Shown here piece by piece: positions 19,413 to 34,400 of a DNA stretch of 64,000 nt. Origin of the DNA: Baylisascaris procyonis (Eukaryota > Nematoda > Chromadorea > Rhabditida > Ascarididae). Each line of letters starts with the position of its first letter. Within the stretch, counting starts at the first letter, position 1. The notes under the pieces are model-generated. The model was given only the letters and a program-made list of their open reading frames with translations. It was not told where the DNA came from and ran no database searches. A program made the translations under genes and the position numbers. The DNA lies in assembly GCA_037389465.1 (NCBI GenBank), contig JAZARR010000078.1, positions 5,020,501 through 5,084,500 of the forward strand, given 5' to 3'.

Positions 19413-22400
19413 GTCGATCTTTGAGTCCTACTTCTGTTGCATGTGTTATTACCGCCTCATGTACGCTTCGACACTCGTTTGTTGCATGTCGCTTTCTGCC
19501 TGATTCTGATTTGATTAATGGCTGTTCGAAAGCCGCTATTGAAATTAAAATGTAACATTTCAGCCTCCCGCGTTGGCTGCTCAAACATCCTTAGATGGCC
19601 TTTCGAGTAACATGGGTGTGATGAAGATGAGCGGCAATAGCACGCCTGTTATGGGTATTCCTGGCATGACCTCAGCGGGTATACGTCCAGTGATGGGTGC
19701 TGCCGCTGGGATGCCGGTAGCAATGCCCGCAGGTACGATGGGGACACCGCCGTCGATACAAACAGCGCCACCGATGAGCACCGCTGTACCGCTAGCACCC
19801 AGTGTGGGCCGTGTGCAGGGTGATTGGACCATTGCGCATCATAACAAACTAAAGTACTGTCAACAGTTCAATCAGCTCGATAAAGGACGTATCGGCACGC
19901 TGAGCGGCGTTCACGCGAGGTGATCGTTTGTTTCGGCAGTTTATGTACACACACACGTTGTGCCTCCTCCTATCTCTCTCTGTCTTTCGTGCACTTCTGT
20001 TATGATCCCACCACAGCAAGCAGCACACGTCTTTGAGGTAGGGTCTGTTTCAAACACGTCTTTGCAAGGGCGAAATTATTATTCCTCAAACCCGAGTGCA
20101 TGAGCAAGATTGGGCATGCTGTAGGTTGTAATTGGCATCACTCGCTTGTTCCACGAGGGCAAAATTGCTTTCTGCTCGCTGCAGCCCACGTAAAGTTCCA
20201 TGAAGCTAATATGTGGTTTCAAATCGTTCAAAAAATTCAGAATCATTAAGGAGAATATACTCTCCAGCAACTGTGGGTTTGCAGGAAGATGCCCCATATC
20301 TCCGGCGGTTGTGTCTTTACTGAACAATATTACTTTCATGAAGTCGTAGACTGGAAAGCGGTGAAAATAATGGAATGTATGAGGGGGACCCTATTTTTTG
20401 AACGGAAGAGACGCCAAATCGAGAACCGATTTCTGTCGATTACCAGTCGGAAACGTCCGTTTGCAATTGATCGCAAGATCCATGACTTAAACAGAAGCAC
20501 TCAATCTAAATGGAATTTCGTCTCAAAAAAGTTTAGTTCAAGCCGAGTGTTCCTTATATGTCTATCGCTGGTCATTCGGCTGGAACAATTTTTGACCACA
20601 ACCGAAAACAGCAAAAAGTGGATTCCGGCCGGCAAAAACTTATTGGACTTTCGGTTAATAGCCTGGATTCCCTTGCAAGAGTATCATGCAGGAGCCGGCC
20701 GCTTTCGTCATTGTTTCGAAGCTTCCACCCATTGTTCGTTTCATACTGATGATGTTAACGCATGCATCGTCTATTTGGCATCCTTGTTATCATCAACAAC
20801 TAGACTGAAATAAATGACCATATAATCGATCTGCAGTATTTTTGTTTTGAGAAATGTTCTGGCTCAAAGCCAGTTGCCGAATGTGACGCTGGCTGAAATT
20901 TGGAATCTTTCGGACGTGAACAAGGACGGACGTTTGAGTGTCGAGGAGTTTTGTATAGCGATGCACCTCATTGACTCTGTGAAGGTATGCTCGTTAGTAT
21001 GTTCGAAGGCGCTACGTTAATGAGGATTAAACGGTAATGACGTTGTGTTGCGCACGTTATGCTGAATATTATTTTCATTCAAAAAAAGGCCATTTAGTAT
21101 GTGGCATAAAATAGAACGAAGTGCAACGATACGAATTTTATGGGGAGAAATGCTTTGCACAACTAAGCTTCACTCCTTTGCAAATCATTTACGACCGAAG
21201 GGTGCCAAAGATGCATCCTATCTTCGCTAGTGGCCATGCGGCCACTGGCAATTGCTATGCCCACCCTTTCTACCTTGACAAAGGTGGGGGAAGAGGGAGA
21301 TGAAAGGAGTGCTGTCCACCCTTTTACTCATGTTATTTTTCCACTAATGAAAGCCACTATTTTGTTTTTTCTTTCGTCTTCTCAAAGAGCGTTAGCATAT
21401 GTTATTGTACCAGCATATGTTGTTGTAGCGTTAATAAGATGAGCATTTTTGTTTCTGTTTGAAGGCTGGTTTCTTGCTGCCGAAAAAGCTGCCGCCTGAA
21501 TTGTTGTCGATGTGTGTGAGGTCGAAGAGCGAGTCACCTGTGCTGGACGTGAATACACCTCCTGCTCAGAAGGCACCTCCACCGCGCACTTTCGAAGACA
21601 AACGACGTGATAACTACGACCGTGGACAGGCCGAACTGGACCGACGCAGACAGATACTTCGAGAAGAGGTGGACGCGGTTTCGTTTTCGTGAATGCAGTT
21701 TTCATCGAGAAACACACCCACATGAATTTCACGCCTAATAAGTACTCATGTTTGCTCAGTTTTATCTGTTAATGACGCTTTTTTAATAGGCAGTGGACGC
21801 GTTCACGATATGGGCCTAGTTTACCGTCGTTATTTGAACTTAATTTCACAACGGAGCTGCACTTGACGGTCTTCTTTCTCATCTGTGACTAGTCGTAGGC
21901 CGATTTGATTTGATTTATGCTGTAGAGATAAGAAATATATCAGTTATGTGCCCCGTACAACGTTTATCAAGGTGTTGTTGATTGAAGTTCACGTTTCCCT
22001 CTCCAAATTGAAAGCCTGTTTGGAGTGTTGTAAGGGAGGGGATTCCTGTTTGATTTTGCTTGTATCCGATTATAGCTCTGAAAAGTTTCAGGAGGAAAGA
22101 CGTCGAGCAGAACAGGAAAGGAAGGAGAGGGAGGAGGCTGAAAGGAAAGAAAGGGAACGCGAGGAAGCAGAGAAGAGACGGCGAGCTGAAAGAGAAGCAG
22201 AGCTGGAGAGAGAGCGCGAGCGAGAGGCAGCGCGGCAGGCCGAAGAGCGAAGAATTTTAGCTGAGAAGGAGGAGGCGAGGCGTGAGATGGAAAGACAGCG
22301 CAAAGCGGATTTGGATGCTATTCGAATTCGCGATGTCAAGGTTGACTTTGGTATATCCAACTTTATCACCTGATGTTTGTTCTCCGATATATGACGTCAT

Positions 22401-25400
22401 CCTTGTTAATGAAGCTGAGTGAGCAAGTTTCTGGTAATGGGAGCTGTATATCTATGAGGTTTCAGCGGTTTAAATATATAAAGGAATCAATGAAGGGTGG
22501 TGAAGAGAGCAAAGAAAATGGATAACTGAAGTTTTAGAACTAAGGATTTAGCAGAGCAGATAATGTGTGAATATATGCGAAGTCTTTCTCTGTCACTTTC
22601 CCGACCAAAATTGCATGTGAAAAGTTTGTGGTCGATGTTTTAAGGACATTCTACCTGACTGATTGCTTTTTAGGTGCTATTTGCGATCTTTGATCAGCTA
22701 AATCTGCCAACCTTTGCTAGCAGACACTCTCCCATTTATAAAGAGTATTTCCGTCAATAGAAAAAATGAAGGATGCAGTATGTTGGGCTCTCATGTTATG
22801 GAACCAAATTAGCATGCTAGGGTATGTGGCTAGACGAGGAGGCTTCCACTGGCAGTTGTCCATCAGCAATAGGTAGGTAGTCCGACATTGAAGTAGAATG
22901 GGATTTCAAAGGAATGTGTGGTAATATAAGAGTTTGAAACGGTTCTTTTTAATGCTGTTGTATTGTAGAAATTGCGATGTCATGTTACTGCGTGAGAAGT
23001 GCTCTAAATTTTGTTCTTTAAACGTTGACAGGGCATAATAACTTCGATGTACTACCGCAAAAGTTTAAAAAAAAAACAACTTATATTTGTGACTCATTAA
23101 CATATGACATGTGCTCACCGTTGATCTAGATGATGGATGCAATTAGGAACATGCTCATCGTGGCTGCAATTCCCTTTGCGGACCTTGTTCCTCTAAACAT
23201 CCTGGTTATTTGGCTCTCTTGTTCGGATTTTTTCACTAAAATTCAGTTGACGTTAGCGCCTTGGAGTTAATCACGAGTACCCATGGCATCAGTGAGTTCG
23301 TGAGATGCTTAACGAATCTATTTTTCATACTAAATTCATGTTCTGCCTTGAAGGAGTGCTTTTTGAAGGTGACTTTCGGGGAGGAGGCCTATTCGCCTTG
23401 TTTGTGATGAGAAAACTTTTTAGGCGCAGCGTCAGGCAGAGATCGATAATACAGCTCAAAGACAACAGCGGAAAAAGACATTATCGTTTCAGCTGCAGGC
23501 CCTCGACGAAAAGTCCGCCGAACTAAACGCCACTATTACAAAGGTAAATTCATCCTGGTGCGCATCCTAAGTTCCGATTCAGTCAATCATCTTAGACGTA
23601 TTTGCGGCTGCAGAAAATTTGAATAATCAGAAAACGCGTTTTCGTGGGTCCCTTTTGTGATTATGTGGATGTTTTTTTTTTAACTTTAGTTTTAGACAGC
23701 AAGCTTTTTGAGTTCGTCGGCGGTAAGTTACACATCAGATCGATATTTTTGAAGGAATTTAGGAAACGCTTGTCATATTTTTTTTAGATGAGCGCATAAG
23801 TTGACAATTGTTTGTGTTATTTCACCGGTGCGAGTGAAGCTTGTTATACTGGCGGCCTGTACTATGTCCATCTGCTTCTGTACACCTACATGTTCTTTTT
23901 TATTGCAACTTCCGGCCCCCCTTATTCAGGAAGGTTAGGTGTTTAGATGAGCATAAAGTCGCTTTTCAATTTGACATCGATCCAATATTTTTGTGACAGG
24001 TTTTAGTTTGTTGAAATTTGAGACGTTACCAAGAATTGTTGATAAGACTTTGGTCAAGGATTTATTATTATTATTATTCTCCATTGAAGCAAATAGTATG
24101 TTTGATCGTTTGCATTAGCTGATTGCTTTGTATTCACGAGTAATGGTGCTATAGGAGGGTTTTGGCACCACCTCACTCTTCCATTCTCTATTCGTTTCGT
24201 CATAATTGCTGTCATTTTTGACGTTTACAGTGCGTTTAAATGTTTATCAGAAATTATGTGAATATAATATATGTGTGATATTATGCAAAAATATGAACAT
24301 ATTGTTGTAGGCACGTGATCGTATAGTGCAAATAACGAGTCATATCGAGACGATGAAATCGCAAAGAGATGACAAAATGGCGGTTATAAGAAATAGTGAA
24401 GCCAATAATCACAATGTGAGTCATCATTGAAGCACTTCTTTACTCGCTTATTGCTCATCTTTTAGTCCTTTTAGATCTTTTGCATATGTATTATTTTTAT
24501 GCATAGGGGGGTTCGAAAGATGAAACATGAGGAAGCTGTTTCTTGACGTTTGGGCTTATGATGACGTCATAAGGTGCTGACGATGGCTGAGTAGTGCTGC
24601 GATTCCTAGTGGTTGATATGACACTCTTCACATTGAATTGCTTCGACGTATCTTTGGAGTTTTTGCCGGTTGACCAAATTCGAAATGCATCAGGTTTGAG
24701 AAAATGCTGAAATGACCTCAATATGTAAATAGAGTGGCAGATTTTATTCTCTAACTTCTAATTCATTGACGCATTTTTAACGGATCCGAAAGTGAAACAA
24801 TAGAGGTAAATTTGTGAAGTAGTATTCTATCGTCACAAAAAATTGCATAGCATGCAAATTCTTGAATACACTCGATGCTTTCATATGAAATACACATAAT
24901 TGGTTTTATTGAGGTGTCAATGATATGAACGAATTGAGCGCTTTGGGTCACACGCATTATTTTCAGACGAGTGTGCAATGTGAGCGATTAGCTCATGAGA
25001 GTCTTCAACTACAAGCTGAATGTCAAGGTTTCATTGGGAGAACGCAAAAGATCGAAGAGGTGCAAGCGTCATTGGAAGGGTTATGCAAGGGAAATAGTTC
25101 GATTCAAGAGCAGTTGCAGAGTGTTGACAAGAGAACGCAACTGCAAAAGCAGCTCGTTTCGGAGGTGGGTTCTTCATTTGAGATGAGCCTTATGTGAGCA
25201 GGCTATGCCAATTGCTCTTGCCACACAGTATACGCATCTTAAGTGCTCAGAAAGTCATGAGGTGTGATGATCGTTTCGAAAATCATTGCCACCCACCTTC
25301 GTTTTCGGCTGGCAGCAGTGAATATATTAACCATTCGATGGAGGTCTTTTTCTCTCTGAAACAATTCAGAAGCAATAACTTTTACCTTCGGATTAAAGTA

Positions 25401-28400
25401 CCCGATTGGACGTTCAATGCAGTTCGTTTTCGTAATGTAACTTATTCGTGTCCTCTAAAAGCTCAGTGAGTTTATTTGGCTTTTTGTGCTATTGTTGAGA
25501 CTCATAAGTGAAATGTTTTTTGTAGAAGGCGAGTGAGCTGGAAAGGTATCGCGCACGGTTGGCTCAATTAATGGCTGCAAATGCGAGCCTCCGTGAGCAA
25601 CTCGTTTCTGCGCAGCAAAGAGTTACTGTCAAAATACAACAAATGCGTATGCAGCAACAGGCACAGCAAGCAGAGGCGTCAGTCACTCAAGAAGTTGCTA
25701 TCCCAACCGAATCATCGGCCAGCAGTATGTTTTTCAAGTACATTTTCATTTCACTCTAATATTTTGCACTTTGCAGTATGCATTCGATTAGGGTGATTCA
25801 CCGTTTGCTTGGTTTTTAATGCTGAAAGGGGATCGATCACTCAGATAATTTTGCTTTTTTAGCTCAAGAGGTCTCGAATACTTGCTACGAACGATGAAAA
25901 TATATCTGATATCGGTAAGTTTTGCTCGATAGAGGAGCTCTGCGATGGAATTATTTCTTGGGGGTGGGTGGGTAGAAACGAACAGTAGCTTTCATTCTTT
26001 AGAATATGCTCTAATGAGTGTAAAACGTGTCGTCGACTCTGTTTCAGAGTTGGAGCATAAGGAGAGTGAGGCATATGAGGAGCATGAAGAGCCTCAGGTT
26101 TCATCAGCGTCCGCAGTGGGTGCATCATTGCCACAGGCAACTAGCACCACAACCGGGGCAGTCAAATATCGGGCGCTGTATGAATTCAACGCCCGTACAG
26201 GTTAGTCTCGTCTTTCCCCTCCTCATAGTTAAGGAGGTTAAAGCAATCAATAGCATCTGTGCACCGTTGTCCACTTCTCAAAGTGTTGTTGCTGGGTTTT
26301 TTTGCTATAAGTTGCTTGGTGAAAGGCTACTTACGCCACGCCCTGCCAAGCAGTTTACAAGGTTGCTGTTGTTGTAGCTGAGAGATGCTTTCGCTGCTTT
26401 AGTTTTATTTTATTTTTTCTTTATCGTTTGTTGTTTACAAGTTTCCTCTCATAAATTCCGCATATCACAGTACTCATCCCCATACGTTTCATTATTCTTT
26501 GTTTGCCTTTTATGCAAAAGGACACCATGGAAAACGCATTCAGCGAGCATTTTTCATTACTTCGCCCACCTTGGTAGACTGAAGCGTGCAAATGAGCTCT
26601 AGTATGACCATGACCTTGTCCTCTGGGAGGAATAGTGCCTTCTGAATGATTAGTTTGTAGATCTGCATATTTAAACATTCCTATGAGGTTAGATCCCTTG
26701 GGGGAAACCGTGAGTGGCTTCATCCTGCATTGAGCTTTGTATGCGAAGTGCACTAAACTTCGTCTCGGGATATAAAATCCAGGATGGATTATCGATTAAG
26801 GTTTGAAAACGTTCAGATAGCACATGAAAAATGAAAGGAACTTTAGTTTGAAGCAGGAACAGGAATTTTTCTCGCATAGAACGATTCACTGCAGGCCGCT
26901 TTGTGCTATTTTTAACATTTCTTACTTTTATAATTGCTTGCTTTCCTTTCCATCTGCATAACGTCCAAAATTTTCCTTTATGGCAGTCTGCTACCCCAAC
27001 GCTTTCTCCGCCTTCCGGATGCACTCCTGCTTCTAGGCAGTCTTCAGCCACCACTCAGAGGGTTCTTTTTTTTACTGTGCAAGTTTTTGTAGCACTCAAC
27101 GGTTAGTAACTGTATTTTGATCTTCTGCCATTTACTTTACATACCGATGAAGAAGGTTCGATGGCCTGCGTTGTACCAAGGAACCACCAATGCAAGAGAA
27201 ATACATCGGTGGTTCTCTAGCATACTGAGTCCGTCCTGCTTTATGTAGGAATAGTCCTCCCTCATCATGGATATCCCTGGTTATGGAAAGCATTTTGCGA
27301 TCTCCGTTTAATCTTTTTACACATCTGAAGTTATTGCTTTATCGAGCACATTCTTCGAATGTTGTTTTCTGCATTCAGCGTCTTACCACTTTTCTACGTT
27401 TTGTCGAATGCTGTCATGTAGTGCTGTAAGAATTGTAAATTTTCAGAGGATGAGTTGAGTTTCCAACCGGGAGACATCATTCTTGTCTTCGAGGGTCATG
27501 CTGCTGAACCGGGTTGGCTGGCGGGCCAAATGCGTGATAAGGTCGGCTGGTTCCCTCTCGCGTTCGCAGAGCCCATTGCAACTATTGGCGCAGCTATTAC
27601 TCAGGTAATCTTCCTGCATTCTTCAATTTTGGCATACGTTTTATGATTTCTTTGTCATTTTCTTATGAACAATTTGAGCGATGATTATGTTTCACTGGAA
27701 GATTGCTCTGAAAGATTATTTAAGTTGAAATGTGCTGCGTTCTTTATTCTGCACCATAGCTGCTTTTGATTTCCTTGTGAGCGTTTTTTGAAGTTTGTAC
27801 TTGTGGTCCCAATGATTACTTGCGCATTATGGATTGAAATCGACACTTCTTGGAACCAGTTGAACGATATACGGCTTTCGTAGGAACGTCAATAGGCTAA
27901 CGTGCACCATAGTATGTGACACATGGCCGCCATTTGTGAATTAAAGACTTTAAAATTATTTTTTAAGTACTGAGTACTTTTAAATTATTCGAAGTACTTT
28001 TTAAGTCATTTAAACACTTTTGAGTGCTTTTTCGTAAATTTCTAACAATGCATTTATTTTAATTTTGGTATTTCATATTTTTATAAAAATTTCGGCTCAA
28101 ATCTGCGGATGCTGTAACGGGAGTGGAGTTAAGTGGATTGTGTATTGCAGCCACCGCAAACAGTCTCTGCGGTGATATGCTCACCTTCGAGCGAGCCTCT
28201 GCAGAGTATTACCGAAGAGCCATCGTTGCTGGCAAGTAAACCGGCCGAGTTCGAACATATCGTTTCTGATCGACGTAACCGTTCATCTCTTTCAGCGATG
28301 TTATTTTCGTTTTCCGATTTTCAGAGAATATGCTTCCACATTTGCGCAGCCGAAGAGGATAAACGGAAAAGAGAGGGGGGGGGGGAGGGGAGTGTAGAGA

Positions 28401-31400
28401 CTTCGAATGGTAACGATGAGAGGTTGAAAACAAATGCTTTCACAACATAGAGTGAACGTATAGCATCTAGAATTTTGCAGAATCTTCTTGAGCTCTCCTT
28501 TCACGTTCGTATACTTCTTGAATCGTTTAGAAGGGGATTCTCACTTTCAACAATACAAGTATACAGTAGTTTATTTCTTAATGAAACGTTGTCTTGCCGT
28601 TTTCAGGTGAGCACAGTTAGTGCGTAAGTGTGCAAAAGAGCAAACATGATAATTTGAGAAAAAAGGTTTAAAATCGGATGTTTTTAGCAAACGATGTTTC
28701 GGTTGCTGAAACACCCGCAAAAGAGAGCGGAGCGGAGGAGGAGACGGTGCTTGGAGTGGCGATAGCCCAATACCAGTGGAAGGCACGTAATGAAAGCGAG
28801 TTGAACTTCTTGAAGGGGGAGAGGATTGAAATCTTGGAACAACTCGAAATGAGATGGAAGGTTTCTTTTTTCTTTGCTCTTTTCCCTCCTGCTGTTTTCT
28901 ACAAACTAGTACTGCTCAAAATCGATTAAACCGATTTGAAGTACACCGTAGAAATGGAGGGATTGTTGACTCTAGATCAAGAGATTGCAATCTTTCCCAT
29001 GTCTATAACACTTGGTTAGATTTCGTTCATCTAAACTAGTATTCACGGTTGCAAGTAGCAGCAGCAAAAGCGGAGAACTCTATTTTTTGACTGGGTTTGG
29101 GCAATTTCGAGACGTTCGATTCCACAGATTGATTTCCATTTTCTGTTATTTCGCTGCTTACATTCATTCGGCTGATTTATTCCTCTCAACGTCTACTGGA
29201 CTGCTGAAATAATTTGAGGAATGACTTTTGCAGCCAGTCATACAAAGAGGCCTATGCAAGAGCTATCATCCGATCCAGCATGCCCGCAATGTGACTTCAA
29301 TTAAAGAGCCACCCAGAGCTAATGATACTGGATCATACTGCAACTGGAGGGCGCTCATTCTGGCATTTTGCCTGTGTATGATGATTTGAAAGCGTTTTTA
29401 TGAGTTGTTTGAAGGGTCGCAGCCGAAGTGGTGCTGTTGGATGGTTTCCGAAGTCATATGTAAAGATGTGTGAGGATTCATCACAAGCACAACCTGAAGC
29501 CTCGACGACAGCGCCAGTATCGGCACAGGAATCACTTACAAAAAGTCCTCAAACGACTCCAGCTGAGACGCCAAGCTCGCCATCTGCTGCGGCGCCCTCA
29601 ACGGCTCCAATTTATGATACTGTATCAGGTTGATCCCCTTCGTTTGCTTTAAATTTTGCTCTCTTAACGTACGATGGAGATGGACACCATCAGTGAAATG
29701 CAAGCAGCCAGACGAATTGGCTGTTTTAAGGATATGTGGTTGCTGTTGGCCACAGCAATCAGGTAATGTCGGGACACTAGCGGCAGTGAAGTCTTCAGGC
29801 GCCGATTGCCTAAAGCGATTTTGTTACAGCCAGCGGTGCATGCAACGCAGTGCATGAATGCACTGCGGTTAACAAGTTGGTTCATAAGGTTTTTGCTGGT
29901 GAAAAAGGCATACAGGGAGATTTCGTAAAAAGTTTAAGACAGCTAGATCAGGTGCCAAACAGGAAACCTTGTTGAGAATGTTACAGTGCTAGAAGCGCCT
30001 AACGCTTTGAAATAACTTGACATTGAAAAGGTGACTATCCCTTTTTCGCTCAAGGGAATGCGAGTGGAGGGCAACGGAAAAATGGGCCTTACGGCTGGCC
30101 AAAAAACTTGCGAGGATAATAGAAACAGCGGCATGGAGGGCACTCCTAATCCTTATTTTTGCCTACTTGTAACGTTTTTGGTAATAATGTCGTAGCTTAT
30201 CAACCAGAAGGCTGCGTTGTTTATACGAAAACTCTAGGTAAACAATATCATTTTTATCAACCGGGAAGTTACATTTGTTTTATATTGCAAGGGAGTGTAC
30301 AAACTTGCTTCGTTATCATTGCAGTTTGAACCTGACACTAATTGCAGGTGAACCACTGGAAACTGTCGGCTCAGGAAGCGGTGCCGCGGGCGAATGGTAC
30401 ATCGCATTATATGACTTCAAAGCGAGTGAGCCTACCGATCTGGAGCTGAGTGCGGGCGATCGAATTCTGGTAACGGAAGCGAGTGATGATTGGTGGAGAG
30501 GCACATGTGGAGGCCGCTCGGGCATTTTCCCAGCCAATTATGTTCAGAAGTGCCCCAAAACGGAAGCGGTAACAGCCCCTGGTTCGTTACTCTCGTATAT
30601 ATTTTACCCGGTGATCTGCAGTTGATGTTCTTCTCAACGAAAGCTGTGGAAACCGCGCATGCAGTTGAGCAGATTACTTTGTATAGTTGAAAATGCTTCA
30701 TTTCCACATGCTATATCCCCCGCTCACCAGCTTGGTTCCATGTCCTTACGAGCAATGAGGAACTGATTTTTTCTGATTGTTTTCAAACCCTGATGCTGTG
30801 ACGAAGGTTATCTTTTATGGGTTAGCACCTAATCAGTTGTCTTTTCTTGTGTCCGCTTTGTTTAAATCTCTCGTCCTATCTGTTTTTTAAACTCTCGTAT
30901 GCTTGTTTATCGCCTTCGGTTTGAATTTTTCGTCCATTTTCTCCTTCGAGGGATAACTGGTTAAGTGCATTTTAATGCTTCATTGTGTCTGTCATGTTTT
31001 ACCAACAACAGTGGTACAGATTTATTCAACTTTCTCTAAATTTATTATCTTTCGTTCGCTGATTCGCCGATTTCAAGGCGTGAAAAAATTCGACAAGCAG
31101 TTTTTCATAACTGGACTGAAAAAGATATAGTATGGTAAAGAGGGATTGGAGAAGCAGCGGAACGGTTAAGTGCGATGTGAAAAGTGGTGAAGAAATAAGG
31201 CGAACCGCTTAAAGAAGCTATCTTATGGCTTTTGATAGAAGCTTATTTCATTGGCTTCTATGGTATCTGTTGATTATTCGAAATTTGCGCAGTTTTGAGT
31301 ACTGAATCTGAAGTGGTACTAAATGTTTTTTCCAAATCTGTAAGGCGTCATTGGAAGATATAAGCGTTGAATGGACGTCCTTTCCCCCTCCCCCCCCCCC

Positions 31401-34400
31401 CCGCATCTTTCCTAAGTCTTTAGTATATAAATTACCGCGTTCACACTTTGTTCTATAAAAATTCCTTGTTCTTCGTCCGGCTATTGTGCAATATATGTGT
31501 TTAGTTATCGGAACTTCCATAGGAAGACTTCTTATCTCTGCATTTGTCGAAGAATTCTGGGTTTCCTTGGAGGGAGTTAGCTGTTGGAGAATCAAAAGAA
31601 GGAATCTTGTCTGCACAAAGAAGTGGCAGAGACGGAAGAAGCTTTTTGAGGCGAGTGTGCTAAAAGTTTAGTTTGCAGAAAGTGGCATTTTGGGTATCGG
31701 TCGCGTACTGGCGTCGTTCGAGACGACGGCTGAGAATCAGCTCAGTCTACATGTAGGTGAGACAGTCACAGTGAGAAGCAAATCGCCAGCTGGCTGGTGG
31801 CAGGGAGAGGTGAGTGTAACTTTGATCTTCTTTTCGATGTCTCCTTTTCAAGATTGCTGGGTGCGAGAGTCTTTATTCTCATAGTATGGAAGTATATGAG
31901 CATCGTTTGCATCTCTCCTTATTTTCTCCACCAAATTTTTTCGTTTTGCAGTTCCTGTTTTTCATCCAGCGCGATTATTTAATAGATTTTAATGGAACAA
32001 TGAATCGTAAATTGTTGATCCCCTTCTGAAAATTTTTTATTGTGAAGGAATTCGGCGCGAAATTCGTTTCATCAACTGGAATATTTTCACTTAACGAACA
32101 TTACCTTTTGTTTTTTGCAACAATCGCTTTTGCATAAGTGCATTTTTCTGTAGGTATTTATTTATGTGTGTGTCTTTCCATCAAGTAATTAAAATCGGTA
32201 AGCACACAATCGGGAGTCACTGAATTGGCTGATTGCGTGTGTACTATAGGATAGCTGTGTATCCTATAATTCATGCTAATCCATCAATCCCGAAAGGAGT
32301 TGAAAGTGCCAAAAAACTTTCACGCATTTCACGTCTGTTGCTTCGCAAAAAAATTTATAGATAAATCACTAGAAAATGAGTTGAGTCATGCGCATCTATG
32401 CGTTCAGCACAACAGCGCACCTCTTGTTTTTGAAGGAGTTTGCGTTGAGTTACAACCCTAACTATTGCTCTCAGTTCAGCAGCTCCCTTGTCCAGTTGTC
32501 GGTATGGAGCGGTGTGACGGTAGAATGAGACGAGGGGAGAAGGCAGTTACCTTTAGTTTGTCGACAGTGGCCTTGTTTGGAATTATTGCGCTGGTTACTT
32601 CAAGTTTAATGATTGTTGTAAATTGCTGTCATTATAATATTCCAGATTGTGTCAAGCGGGGGTGTGAAGCGAGTCGGATGGTTTCCGGGCAATTATGTGG
32701 AGATGGTGCAGCAGGAGAGTGAGGTGATCGCTGAGGCGCTATATGATTACGTGGCACAGCGCAGCGATGAGCTATCGTTCAAGAACGGTGATCTCATCGT
32801 CGTAACCGAGCGCAGCGATGCCGAATGGTGGAAAGGTCGACTGCAAAAGACCGCTAATGGCCCAGAAGCACTTTTCCCAGCCAACTACGTCCATGTTAGG
32901 TGAGAAGCTGATATGCTGGCTATGTTGAGTGGACGGGTGGCACATGCTGTTTTCCCTCATACGTGCTTCTTTTTCGGTAAAATATTTGGGACATTAGGGC
33001 ATTTTTTATGACACTTTTCTTATGGAGATGCGGCTGGTGGAAAGTGTGGCGCATTGTACCAACTCTTTGTTCTTTGCAAGCGTTTTGCGATTCCGCTGTG
33101 CCAAGCACCACATCTTGTCGACTGTGTTCGCCTTTGCATTGAAACATGAGCGTAGCCAGGATCAGTTTTCATAAGTAGGGGAGATGGGGTGCGGTTAACG
33201 GCAGTTTTGGATGACCATAGCTCAAGAATACCACCGGGAAACGAAATTATATTTCGCTTAAATCGATTCAAGCAGTCGATAAATAGAACTTCTTTCAAAG
33301 AAATATATAAAAATGTAGTGTATAAACTGAGATTGCCTTGGATTACCTTGGATTTCGCAAAGAAGGAACGGCAGAAAAGGGTACACTGGGACATTAGGTT
33401 TATCATTTTGGAGGATAGCGAGAAGTAGTTTCAGCTCAGATTTCTTCATTAGAATCTGAGCTTGAAGCGCCCTCATTGACGTTTCAATGTTTCGGATAGA
33501 TAGAATGGCAGGCATTCGAAACTCTGTGACAATACTGAAGGTTGTAAGGCATATAGAATGTATTCTGATCACCCCGCTTCTTATTGGTAGCGATCATCAT
33601 GAGATCATGTGTCTTGCGTTATGTTGAGTATTAAAGATGGACGGCGACATCGAAAGCTGTTTCTTGCATACGACTGGCGTCAGTTGCGCTCCCCCGATGC
33701 ACACTTCTCTCCTCGCTTTCTTACGCACTTTCTATGCACGCATATTTTTCTCAGTTGTATTTTTTCATACGACATCAACTACGCATCCCATATCTACTTA
33801 ATATTTTATACTTACTTGGGCAGTGTTGTGATCATGTTGTTAGGCGTCTTAGCAACGTATTCCTTTTTCTGCATTTGCACTGATCTTATATGAATGCTAA
33901 ATGACTGTGGTTTGAAAGGGCGATTGGCAAGGCATAGGGCGTTGTTCTTTCTCATCCCGAATGCAAAACACTAGTGATTAAATCCCACAATTCAGGGGGT
34001 TTAGTTTGTGTGAAATAATCCTTCATTCTCTTTCCTACTGTCATTTCAGTCGAAGAATTTTGCGGGACCGAGGTGGACCTTTGGTTAAATTCTACAGTGA
34101 ATTATGCTTTTCCTCATTTCAGTCGGGGACTTTTGCTACTGTGATGGTTTGTGGCAGAATAGATGAGATGGAATCGAAAGTTGTTTCATTCGAGTGACAT
34201 ATTTAGATGATCATTAAAAACTGTTCAAATATTTTGTTTGCGAGTCTTTAAAACAGTTTTATAAGTGCGAACGGTTTTGAGTACACGGCGAAACTTCATC
34301 GCATCCATCCTCGATCCATCTTTCTTCGGGTCTTGCAGAACTGAGAACGAATAATTCATTAACGTCTTGTTTTTACGAAGGGAAGGGTAGTCAACACTTA

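Noticed and set aside
22088..22369. Ser/Leu/Arg-rich minus-strand frame of 93 codons
   Set aside because: Antisense shadow of the Glu/Arg-rich coiled-coil exon of intersectin.
25863..25916. Possible extra intersectin exon with acceptor TTTTTTAG and donor GTAAGT
   Set aside because: After the phase-1 donor at 25724 it hits TGA. It could only fit with a weak alternative donor, whereas direct joining of 25724 to 26048 keeps phase and alignment.
26985..27061. Ser/Thr/Pro-rich open segment with splice-like ends inside the SH3A intron
   Set aside because: Inclusion would interrupt the SH3A RT loop, so it is unlikely to be used; no homology.
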